Shown here piece after piece: positions 23,334-33,090 of a DNA stretch of 64,000 bases. The notes under the pieces are model-generated. The model was not told the DNA's origin. It made no database searches and saw only the letters and a list, made by a program, of their open reading frames with translations. The DNA is taken from NCBI GenBank assembly GCA_020205615.1, contig CM035171.1, forward strand, positions 4,322,267 through 4,386,266, in the 5' to 3' direction. This DNA is from Panax quinquefolius. Taxonomy: Eukaryota > Streptophyta > Magnoliopsida > Apiales > Araliaceae. Position numbers and translations under genes: made by a program. Positions within the stretch are counted from its first letter, which is position 1; the number at the start of each line of letters is the position of its first letter.

Positions 23334-24827
23334 TATAAATAGTCTGCCTTATTTCACTTCTCTCCTAACTTTCGACTCCAAAACAAAAACCAAGCATCTG
23401 TCTCTCTCTCTTCGACACTAACACTAACCCCGTTGCATCTCTCCTTCTCTGTCGATCATCTCCTCTCTGTCACTTACGAATCAGCCCATCTCCTCGCGAC
23501 TTAGCCCTAAAATCGCGGCGGCTTCCCATCTCTCCGAGATGGCTTCCATCTCCTCGCGACAAATCCGCCGATTCACTGCAAGGTAACAAAATTAGATGTG
23601 GGTAGATGGATTTGCAAGCTTTTAGTGTTGAATTAGGCTTAATTTTTTTACATTTTGTGTTTTGGTTTTCAATAATTGGTTTTTTAGGACTAAAAATTAT
23701 TGAGAGACAAACCCTAGAATTTGCTTGGAATTAAATATTCTTTTTCATTTTTCGGTTGATGCTCTCTGGGATTGTTGAACCTTCCAGTTATTTCTAGATT
23801 TATCCTGCTTTAAGTATGATTCTGTATTTTCTTCTTTTGGTTAATAAAATTTGTTGTCGTGTTGATCCCATTTTGTCAGATAATTTTTGAGGGGCTAACG
23901 ATTGAAAATTTTCGTTTGTTTCACAAAAAGAGTAAATGAGTAAATGATTTATTTTTGACTTAGAAATTTTCCTTCAGTGTGGTTGTGATTTATTGTTGAT
24001 TTGCACCAAAAAATAAGTAAATGATTTATTTTTGACTTAGAAAATGGGAATCCAATATATGGAACTTAGACTGGACAACACTTTCACTAGTGTGTTTTCT
24101 ATATATTCCTGAAAGCTGAGTTTTTGACAGGAGAAGAGAAATTTATTGTTACTTCTGGATTTTATATGTGAAACCTCCTTCCAAATTAAATATATCAACT
24201 TCTCTACTCTGTTGGTTATACCTTTTGCACCAAATTCTCTACTCTGTTGTTGAAATTTGAATTGATGCAGCTTGTTTATGTTTTGCAAACAGGATTTTTA
24301 GTTAGATGTCAAATATTGCAAAAAAAATTTGCAATTTTGTTATGCAGGCTTCCATTTGAGTTGCAGTTTTGTTATGCTCGCTTCCATTTGAGTTGGATAT
24401 CTTTTTTGTTTGTGATTATGAATAATTCGACTTGTAACTTTCTGCAACATAGTGGTTCTAATGTAGAGCATTCCATATATCAGTAACTCTATTCGTGTTT
24501 TAGAAAGACTTTCTCACTTGAGCAGCTATGAACGCAAATTGTGATTGTTAGAGACGACCTCAACTTAAAACAGCATGGACTGATTCAAACCCATTCAAAC
24601 CCAGCTTTGTTTAGCTTTGTTTACAGAGGAATGCATGTCAATTTTTTGCTTGGTATGATCCTCCAATGAGTGATAGATCAAGACAAATAATTCCCGGATT
24701 ACTTCGAAAGATTAACGGAATGGAGCAAGAGATGGAGAAAGCTCGTGCACTAGGCAAAATGCGAAGAATCAAATTTATTATTGCACTTGTAATTTCTTGG
24801 ATATTGATTTTAATCATGTTATTGTAG
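23334..24827 (+). pseudogene. small GRF-type zinc-finger protein gene, probably broken
   Basis: A TATAAATA box at 23334 is followed by a CT-rich leader and a possible first exon (ATG at 23539, 14 codons, then GTAACA at 23583). At 24528-24593 the frame reads NANCDC, a TAG stop, then RRPQLKTAWTDSNP. This is the first half of a GRF zinc finger (CxCG...LKTSWT..NPGRRF), with the Gly after CxC replaced by a stop and the GRRF part lost. After a TTTACAG acceptor, 24627-24827 encodes RNACQFFAWYDPPM (the C..FFxW half), then RSRQIIPGLLRKINGMEQEM, a short charged helix and a C-terminal hydrophobic segment of about 18 residues. This tail is common in small plant GRF proteins. A functional product is unlikely unless the stop is a sequence error. 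GRF fingers are thought to bind nucleic acid. Confidence 0.55.
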
Positions 24828-25921
24828 ATGTACTAAATATTGTAATATTGTGTTGAATATTGTCATGTTCATTAAGGATCTATAAGAATCTGATTATATT
24901 GTTTACTGTAAAATGTATTGAATATTGTGCTGTATGTTGTTGAATAGTTGGAAAAAAGAAGAAGCATACTAATAAGTAACACAACTGCAGCATGAATAAA
25001 CGTTGAACAATATTTTCTCATCCTATATTTTGGCAAAATTTTGGGTAGATTCATACTATTCGCACTAATGGTGATTACCAAAATGGTGAGTAAAGTTACA
25101 AGGCAGATCCTCAGAAAGAAAAAACCGAACGGCTATGAATGTTTTATGGCCCTTAACATCCAACATATATAATTGAACTGCAAATGATAAAGAGCTTTGA
25201 TATCATGCACTTGATCACCCACTGTTTTACCTTCACTGGCAATTTGGCAAAACCAAAACATTAATGATGATTCACATACAACAACAGTCTTGATTCACAT
25301 ACAAAAGCTGAAGGGAAAAAAACTAATCAATCAAACAACCATAAAACATTCATTCATGCTGCAGTTGGCTCACAACAACAGTCTTGATTACCAAAACGAA
25401 TCCAAAAGTCACCACAAAATATTTTCAGCAATAATGTAAGCCATACTACAACAACTTACTACACCCATTTCAGCCAACATAGAAACTAAGGTACTTTAAA
25501 CATCTAGATACTATGATAAAATTGACACTTGTGTACTGCTGTAGTTTTCCACCTCCTTGAACTGCCTCTTTAGTCTTGTTGCCTTCAGTCTTTTGTGTAA
25601 CAACTGATTGCCTGACATAAAATATGATCTATCAGCCATAAAGTGACAACTGCCTCCAGAGTGATAGCTAAAGTGACAAAGTGATAACAGTTGTGCTTCA
25701 ATATGTGCTGAAACAGAATACTATTAGACGAAAATCAAAATTAGATGAAGTAGTTGCTGCACCATCTCTACTAAAAAGGTTACTTACACCAATATACAAG
25801 CAACAACTTAATAAAATGGCCTCATACCCACACATGACATCCCAGCAAAATAAACACACAGAAACCGAGCTCATCACCGTTGATCTTTGCAATGAAAGAC
25901 TCTGATTAAATCATTTTCCCT
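24828..25921. other. no recognisable gene
   Basis: Mixed AT-rich sequence with repeated ACAACAGTCTTGATT (about 25283 and 25377). A minus-strand frame near 25620-25480 without an ATG, and a plus frame at 25681-25905, show no motif I know. They could be fragments of a transposon-carried gene. Confidence 0.3.
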
Positions 25922-26027
25922 CTACCGCTACAAGCTGTAGCGGCAGTCCAAAATCATTCAATCCCGTTGACTTATTATATAACTGTCCCTCAAACTTAAT
26001 TATATTAGTATAAACTCTAAATATATA

Positions 26028-26083
26028 CTTGCGTCATTTTATACTTTATATTAGTATATAAATAAAAAAGTAAACTCTAGCGG

Positions 26084-26123
<40 letters not shown>

Positions 26124-26233
26124 AAAATGGGTACTGAAATGGGTGAGTTTTAACTAAAAAGTTCTTTTTTTCAATTTTTTATTCCACTAAAAGAGTTTAC
26201 TTTTTTATTTATATTAGTATAAAATGACGCAAG
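26028..26233. repeat. inverted repeat, about 45-50 bp arms, MITE-like
   Basis: ACTTGCGTCATTTTATAC at 26028 recurs inverted as GTATAAAATGACGCAAGT ending at 26233, and the match continues inward through TAAAAAAGTAAACTC. A TA run at 26090-26119 lies in the centre. There is no ORF. The size and structure suit a small non-autonomous DNA transposon. Confidence 0.6.
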
Positions 26234-26398
26234 TTATTCTTATAATTTCATAAATTATTGCAACGCTACTATATATTAAACTAAAAACTGATTTGGAATA
26301 AATATAAAATAAAAATACATCTTTAGCATTTACAAATTTTATAAACCACTTTTTTGAGGGAGTAAAATTTCTAGATTTGGAATACAACAAAATTGTGT

Positions 26399-26605
26399 CT
26401 AATTGAATTATATATGCCTCTTTCTTTCCATGTGATTTCTTTCACACTTTTGCAGACCCTCGAAATCATATGTAACATGTAAAATGGAGTAATATATACT
26501 GCTCAAATCTAGAAATATATGTTACATGTTACATATGATTTCGAGGGTCTGCAAAAGTGTGAAAGAAATCACATGGAAAGAAAGAGGCATATATAATTCA
26601 ATTAG
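26399..26605. repeat. perfect 82-bp inverted repeat with 43-base spacer
   Basis: The left arm, 26399-26480, and right arm, 26524-26605, are exact reverse complements over all 82 bases by eye. The spacer 26481-26523 contains CAAATCTAGAAA, itself an inverted copy of TTTCTAGATTTG just left of the left arm (about 26368). A transcript would fold into a long perfect hairpin. No ORF of note. Confidence 0.9.
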
Positions 26606-27016
26606 GTTCGGTATATCGGTTCAACTGATATTGGTATCGGTTCATGAAATTAGCTACTATCGATTCGGTTTAGTTCGGGCCGGTTCGATTCAATTTTTTA
26701 CCGATTAACACTCCTAACTACATGTAGCGGCTTGACTCTTGCTTGTATTCAAGCCGCTACATGTAGTAGCGGTCCTATTTTTTTAATATTATAATCCATT
26801 AAATTATGAGTCTCTACTATGTGTAGCGGTTGTCTTTTTTTAATATAAAATACCACTAAGCCGCTGCAATCGGTTTCTATGGATTGGATCCATATATATA
26901 TATGGGGTTCCATCCACAAAGAGCACCGATTCTTTTTTTTACAACTTTGTGAAATTTCTATTTGAGCAAAAAAATAAAATTCACAAGCCAAAAAAGGGTT
27001 GCTCTACTATATATAT

Positions 27017-27141
27017 ATAGCAACCGGTTGTTGGGGAACAACCCATTTTGGCCCAGCCGCTACAGGTTTTAGCGGCTTGTTACAATTTTTTTTTATAAGC
27101 CGCTAGCCAAAATGAGTTGCTTCCCAACAACCGGTTGCTAT
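27017..27141. repeat. 125-bp hairpin, MITE-like
   Basis: ATAGCAACCGGTTGTTGGGG at the left pairs with the inverted copy ending at 27141, and the pairing continues through CATTTTGGC and GCCGCTA. The centre contains a smaller GCCGCTACAGG/TAGCGGC palindrome and a T run. It is flanked by TA-rich sequence on both sides. Confidence 0.75.
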
Positions 27142-27151
27142 GGATGGATAT

Positions 27152-27188
<37 letters not shown>

Positions 27189-27191
<3 letters not shown>

Positions 27192-27360
27192 GTAATCATC
27201 AAGTGGCACACAATTTGCTTTCAATCTCGTTTCAAAGAACAAGTTAATGATCGTTGATCCGGACAATGGAAGGCTTGGATTAAACTTGAATTTCTCCCTG
27301 AATTCTGTCAGAATGGCGACCAACTTTTCCAAATCCGCGCGGTTCTGATTTGCCCCTGAT
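27189..27360 (+). repeat. left terminal inverted repeat region of the MULE
   Basis: The reverse complement of about 27200-27345 matches 52625-52735, with the shared block GGGAGAAATTCAAGTTTAA, CATTGTCC and GATCATTAACTTGTT. Differences are mostly transitions. The outer end abuts a long TA run (27153-27189). Confidence 0.65.
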
Positions 27361-27468
27361 AAATGTCTCACCCCTGCCGCTACAGGCTCATGCGGCAGGC
27401 CATTAATATTAATTTGACTAACGTACGGAATCCAAAACTGACTGCACAATGGCCAAAAAATTAAAAAG

Positions 27469-28120
27469 GTGACTGCACGGAAGCCAAAAAGTGGAAATGT
27501 GACTGCACCTTATGTCCACCCAAAAAGTGGAAATGGCTTCATGGAATCATTCTTCATGCATCTTGGCAAGAGCGTTGTATCCCCAAGCCAGGCGAATGCG
27601 GCAGAAAGTTTTTGTCACCCTTATGTCCAACCAGATGCGGGCCCGGCATTACACAAATGCACGTATATATTCATGCCATTGTGTACTCAAGAGACCAGAC
27701 ATTTTATCCTGTTTGTATTCTCGGTGCCCGAATGGGCAGTCACTATCTTTGACCTTCTATACGATGATACCCCGTATATGACCATCCAACAAATGTATAG
27801 AGAATTTGTTAAAGTTGCGGTATGTATATTAATTGTTAGTGTTGTACTTTTATATATGTATATCCTTTATTAATATTACTTTGTGCACGCAGGTCAAATT
27901 GATACCAGTTTATTTGAGAATTGGTGATCCACATCATGAGTGGCCAACACAGGAATCGCGTGTGCTAATACCAAAGAACAGACCTATGCAGCCAAACAAT
28001 TATGACTGTGGTATTTTCGTCTGCAAATATGTTGACTACTTTGTCAGGAACAGTGTTAATATTCGTCGAGAAAAATGGTCCTCAGACGATTTAATGGTAT
28101 TTCGATACAGAATTGCGTGA
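27469..28120 (+). CDS. Ulp1-like (C48) cysteine protease carried by the MULE, two exons
   Basis: The first exon (27469-27819) contains YIFMPLCTQETRHFILFVFS, with the catalytic His in RHF, and IFDLLYDD, with the catalytic Asp. It ends at GTATGT. An intron of 73 bases ends in GCACGCAG, and the second exon (27893-28120, stop TGA) reads VKLIPVYLRIGD, then MQPNNYDCGIFVCKYVDYF. That holds the conserved Gln and catalytic Cys of the Ulp1 fold. All four active-site residues are therefore present, and the frame stays open across the splice. The chosen start is the first ATG of the open frame; the true N-terminus is uncertain. Host Ulp1 proteases remove SUMO; the role in transposons is unknown. It is tail-to-tail with the transposase remnant. 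Near copies of one 100-bp sequence (27374-27500 and 28372-28480) flank it in direct orientation. Confidence 0.65.
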
Positions 28121-28260
28121 GAACTCTTTAGATCTCAAGCTATACTTCTTCTTGCGGATGATATCTAGCTACATTATTCGTGCACTTATTATTGGGAACT
28201 CTTTAGATGTCTATTATTATTTTATCAATTGTTAGTGTATCTATTATAATTATTGTGTTT

Positions 28261-28261
<1 letters not shown>

Positions 28262-28311
<50 letters not shown>

Positions 28312-28642
28312 TTTGAATAATAATAATAATAATAATAATAATACAAAGGTCGAGTGTTTTAACCATCAAGCCTACCGCTACAGGCTCATGCGGCAGGCCA
28401 TTAAATTGAAAAAGTAACTGCACAGAACTGCACGGACGCCAAGTAAAACTGAAAAGGTAATTGCACGGAAGCTAAGTAATACTTATAATAATAATAATAA
28501 TAGTAACATGCCCTGCCGCTACAGCTTGTAGCGGCAGTCACTACTCCTCTAGTTGTTCTATCTCCATTTATTATTATTATTATTATTATTGAAATTATTA
28601 TTATTATTATTAATTCTAATAACACTAATAATAATAATGATA
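28262..28642. repeat. AAT/ATT trinucleotide microsatellites
   Basis: AAT repeats run at 28262-28345 (interrupted once), then 28485-28502, and an ATT-rich run at 28568-28612. They lie between the two convergent MULE genes. A GC-rich palindrome at 28513 separates them. Confidence 0.9.
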
Positions 28643-28654
28643 AGAAGAAGAAGA

Positions 28655-28766
28655 ACATAACTTACATAATTCCATAATCGCATAAATAAAAACATAACTT
28701 ACATAATTCCATAATCGCATAAATAAAAACATAACTTACATAATACAACTGAGAATAAATAAAAAC
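28655..28766. repeat. 37-bp direct repeats, nearly three copies
   Basis: ACATAACTTACATAATTCCA followed by TAATCGCATAAATAAAA is repeated at about 28655, 28692 and 28729 (third copy partial). It lies in the 3' flank of the transposase remnant. Confidence 0.85.
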
Positions 28767-28857
28767 GGAGAAGCTATTTTTTGGGCTCAGGAATCCCTAA
28801 CACTCGATAGTGATTGCGTTTATCATGGACTGTTTCAAAGCCACAAATTGCGCATTT

Positions 28858-31125
28858 TCAATGAGGCTTAGAACCCACAATTTTCTTGAATGCACTCTTT
28901 AATCTTGATTGTTTTTTGCGACCCTTTGTTTGAGAAATAATTGGTGGCAAGAACTCGTCTTCAGCCGCGTCTTCCTCTGCATCTTCATCGTCATTATCAT
29001 AGCCCATTGCCTGAGGTGTAACTCCAACGGTGCAATCAATGTCATCGTCAGCCAATTCAGTAAGATTCTCATCCGGATCACACTGGTCAATCAATGTTTT
29101 TTCTCGTGCATTCAACTTAAGATGAGTTTTGTAACCTCGAATTGAGCAAGCAACTTTACTGGCTAGCTCCTTACAATTAGTCATCAAATGATTAAAACGC
29201 ATTGCTTGATCTTGTTCAAAGTCAGCAGTTGTTTGGCTAAAGCGTAATTGTTCGACATCGGTTTTGTTCGCATTTCTTGTCCATCGAGTAAGAATCATGT
29301 CGCTCGGAATTTGAGAAATACTCTTAGCCAAGAAATACCTCAACATGTGCTTGCATAATTCACCAGAATGAGAAAATAATTGATAATTATATGTTATCGA
29401 CCCTAGCTGACGATCGTTGACGATTTCTTTATATCTTCCACCATTTTCAGCGGCATCTGCCTTATACACTGCATAAACCTTTGTTTCAGGACCACACAAC
29501 TCACTCACTTTACTAACATTGTACATCATGGAATCGATGAATTGACGTTGAAAACGTCTAAACAGCTCTTTTGTGTACACATGAGCAGCATGCACTTCCA
29601 AAGATGACCCGAGTACCATATTCCTTTTCCGATGTTGTGTTATGTAGTCGGCCTTCCTCTCTTTGATAAATTATTTTTTTATAGCCTTCTAACTCTGCAC
29701 TACAAATTCTTTCATACCCGTTGAAGCATTGACAAACTCATCAAAAAAATGATTCATGCTCTCGCTTCTTCCAGTGGTTGTCATTCCCGCGGCAAAATAT
29801 CTCTTTGTATACGCCGAAATCCATTTCTCTCGTACATCATACAAACTTCTAATCCACTCATTGTTATACAATTCATAATTCCTCACTAGAATCTGCCAAT
29901 GCTCTTCAAACTCCCAGATGGACAATGAATTATACACACAATTGTTAAAATGGTCTTTGAAGGATGGGTGCTCAGAATAAACATGATGCAATTTCTCGGA
30001 AACTTGTTGCTAATATGCGAGAACACTGATAAGTGATGAGTTGAAAGGAGTACCTTAGCAATAGCATTACTCATGGCTTTGTCTTGAGTCGGTGATGATG
30101 GTTATAGGTGTCTTATAGTCCATGGCTTGAGCCATGTCTCTAATACTCCACACAAAAGTGTCCTCTGTCTCCTCATCCTTAACAATGCAAATCCAAACAA
30201 TATAGTATGAAAATGGTGGTTGACCACGGTAAATGGAACAAAAGCGGCATGCCATACTTATTTGTCCTCAGACGTCTTGTCAAATGTCACAACATCTCTC
30301 GAAATGTTGATACATCAATCTTGATCGGACGTCAACCCACAAAATGCATGTTATGCGATTTGTTTCGTTTGGTTTGACACGATATAAAAAATTACTCAAA
30401 CTTAGGATCCAAGTTTTTCAAATAATCTCTGAAGACTTGTGCATCATTTTCATCTGCGCAGAATCACGCCTTAAATCTCTCACCACATTCTGAACATTAA
30501 CATTAAAGAAAGGAATATTTTGCAACCCGCCACCCATTGTGCTCAAAACGTTCATCATCTTACTAGGACCAATACCAGACTTATTTAAAGTGTCAATTAA
30601 TTTTCTTGCAACCGGAGTAATATTTCTATGTGTCTCGATCAAATCTACCTTGATAGGGGTCACTAGGTGATGATTGTGCTCTAATTGAACAGTAGAAATA
30701 CGCCAATTGTCTTCTTTCTTACTATGAACAACAAATATTCTAGCTTTGCATAATGTCGTCCCTATAGAGTCTCGACCTTGTTATTTTCTTACTACCATCT
30801 TCATCATCGAACAAACTCTTTACGAGAAGTTGGTGTCTCTGGCTTTTTACAAACATACAACCTAGACGACACCTCATTAGTACCAGCATGTTTATGACTA
30901 GTTGCAATTCTAATCTCAAAACCATTTTGTTTAGCATACGACCTATAAAAAAATTCAACTTCTTCCAACTTAGAAAATAAGCCCGACCAACGATGGAATC
31001 ATTTCAGATTTACTACTTTCAACTTCACTTACAAACTCAGATTCATTTCCATAAATATCTAAACTAGCAACAGAATCTGAAGAACTTGATACAAACCTTT
31101 TATGAGAAGGTATGTTGTGAGCCAT
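28858..31125 (-). pseudogene. FAR1-related MULE transposase, broken
   Basis: The start is an ATG at about 31125 (MAHNIPSHKRFVS). About 30980-30850 encodes EEVEFFYRSYAKQNGFEIRI and SSRLYVCKK, the FAR1 DNA-binding domain, reached through a frameshift. Then come 30663-30418 (linker), 30255-30067 (DEETEDTFVWS and PITIITDSR, the MULE catalytic core), and 29991-29689 (YAFAAGMTTTGRSE-like, NHFFDEFV). A 253-codon tail, 29619-28858, has the SWIM zone YNYQLFSHSGELCKHMLRYF, where the normal CxC is YxY; the last CxH is kept. The acidic and basic C-terminal tail ends AFKKIVGSKPH. At least three frameshifts or stops break it. Related host proteins are light-signalling transcription factors, but the MULE setting argues for a transposase. 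Confidence 0.8.
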
Positions 31126-31299
31126 TCTAAAATAAGAAGGAAGAATCACCGGATCAGAACTTCAACTTGAATTTGAGAGTAAAAATGGACAACATCAACC
31201 AAATTATAAAAGAGATGGAATAGCAGTGGGAAAAAATTGAGAGAAAACTGATGTATGTAAGATCTGTGAAATGAGGAAGCAAGCATGGGTTTTTAAAAC

Positions 31300-33090
31300 T
31301 GTGACACCCCCAAAATTAGGTATACATCACCCATCTTGGGTCGTCAGATACATGGTACAAAATTCAAATACAACTTACTAATACAACTGTCGTGTACAAT
31401 ACGACAAAACATAAACCGTGAGTTTGAATACAAATATTGTCTACTAGAGATTATACAAACTCAAAAGAGTACTCATTACAAATATTATCACACTATTTCA
31501 CGAATAGTGAGGACTACTAATCTTTATCCTACGAACCATCACTCCGCTTCTCCGACTCGTCCCTCGCTATATTCTCATTTCAAGAAGAAGCGGTGAAAGG
31601 AAGGTGAGCTCAACTAGCCCAAAGAAGAAATATTATGACTAAGATAATGCGAGAATAAATTATCATTAGTCTCCAACAATGTTAAACCGATAAAATATAA
31701 TAGACATCAAGTTTAAGCTGCGGTGAACAAGCAATCCATTAAAAGAGTCAGTAGAAAATAAAATCAACTATCTTTTATGATTTAAAAATTTTTCATCTTT
31801 CATTATCGCCGAGACTAAACTTAATAAATATTCCACATCATCGAATCACCCCGCACTCTGACCAAGGATAATCTTTAGTATCACGACCACAAATTATCCA
31901 TGCACTACGGCTAAAGATAATCATGTTTTCATCAACGATCCTGATCATGCCATAAAATAATTCATCTTTAATTGCACTACGGCCAAAGAGAATCCATAGC
32001 CATAATCATACCAAAAATTGTCCATCAATGCACTACGGGCCAATGAGGACTTTTTCCACATTATTTGTAACATTACGGTCATGATTACACCGAATAATCC
32101 ACGGTCATAATCATACCAAGTCCATCTATGCACTACAGATACGGATGACTTTCAACAAAATATAAACATGAGGATGATGACAATGATATAAGAATTCAAT
32201 AAAACAAGTTGAAGAATTAAGTTATTAGGGAACTAATAACGTCCAAATTGTCAACATGATCTTCGCTTTGTAGAGTAAAATTCAAGATTTCTCGGAAGAA
32301 TATTTCCATGAAAAATATTGGATGAAGTTAAGAAATATCAAGGATATTCCACTAATTTCATGGAGTATAGAAGTTAAAATTTTAACCAACCGAGAATAAT
32401 AAGGAATGGAATAACAATGCGAAATCACCATGCATCACAGATTGCAGGCAGGCATGTTATTCCAACAGAATAATAATAATGGAAACCAGTCGGTGAAAAT
32501 CACAATCAAGTGAGGATGTTCCAATGAGAATAATAAAGAATGAAATAATAAAAGCGTAACTAGGTTAGAGCGAAAGCACATACATGATGTTCCAACGGAA
32601 TAATAAAGACAGAATAATAAAAGCGGAACCGTGTTAGGTGTATATATGTAGACAGGATGTTCCAGCGGAATAATAAAGACGAGAATAATAGAAGAATGTC
32701 ACCACGTATAGGGTATTAAGCGTATCTGAGTTATTCCAATGAATAATAAAAATAGAATAATGAAGTTCTCTTCTTAAATACAAAAGAATAATATCCTTAC
32801 GTAGAAAAGAAAGCTGAATATAAAAGTAGTTAAGTAGCGTAATAATACTTTTCTTCTATCTCTATAGTCTCTCTCTATAGTTCAATTGAATTCGTGAAAA
32901 AAATAATGAAGGAATGAGCTTTATTTATAGGAAAATGGAATGCATAGTAACTAATCCATGAGCGGTCAGATTGATTTACTTTAATCGACGGTCCATAATT
33001 AAAGCAAAATCTTTTAAATAAAATATAATATATTCTATTTATAATATAATAAAACGAATAACTTTATAAAAGATTTTACTTATGCAAACC
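31300..33090 (-). repeat. left part (LTR 3' portion) of a minus-strand solo LTR
   Basis: Reverse complement of the 3' three quarters of the LTR at 10254-12684. It begins TGTGACACCC (the reversed LTR end), has the reversed TATA box at 32921-32929 and stops at TATGCAAACC, where a Tekay element starts. The remainder is 51777-52414. The total, 1791 + 638 bp, equals the 2.43-kb LTR length of the family. AAAAC precedes it (31295-31299) and also follows the other part (52418-52422), consistent with a target duplication. Confidence 0.8.

Larger units (their letters stand above)
25922..28537. repeat. cluster of short GC-rich palindromes, CTGCCGCTACA-TGTAGCGGCAG family
   Basis: Near-palindromic units of about 25 bp occur at 25922-25946, 27374-27398, 28372-28396 and 28513-28537. 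Related larger palindromes (core GCCGCTA/TAGCGGC) lie at 26719-26765 (17-bp arms) and 27055-27082, with half units at 26822 and 26868. The best copy, 28513-28537, has perfect 11-bp arms and a 3-base loop. Further copies lie at 52434-52671, the other end of the same Mutator-like element. The strong GC content stands out in AT-rich surroundings. They may be subterminal transposase-binding repeats or an independent mini-palindrome. Confidence 0.75.

Noticed and set aside
28401..28658. Minus-strand ORF of 85 codons rich in Ile and Tyr
   Set aside because: It is the translation of the AAT/ATT microsatellites.
28858..31125. A host FAR1/FHY3 light-signalling gene
   Set aside because: The frames are broken, it lies between inverted repeats next to an Ulp1-like ORF, and a retroelement nest sits directly beside it. 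A MULE transposase fits better.
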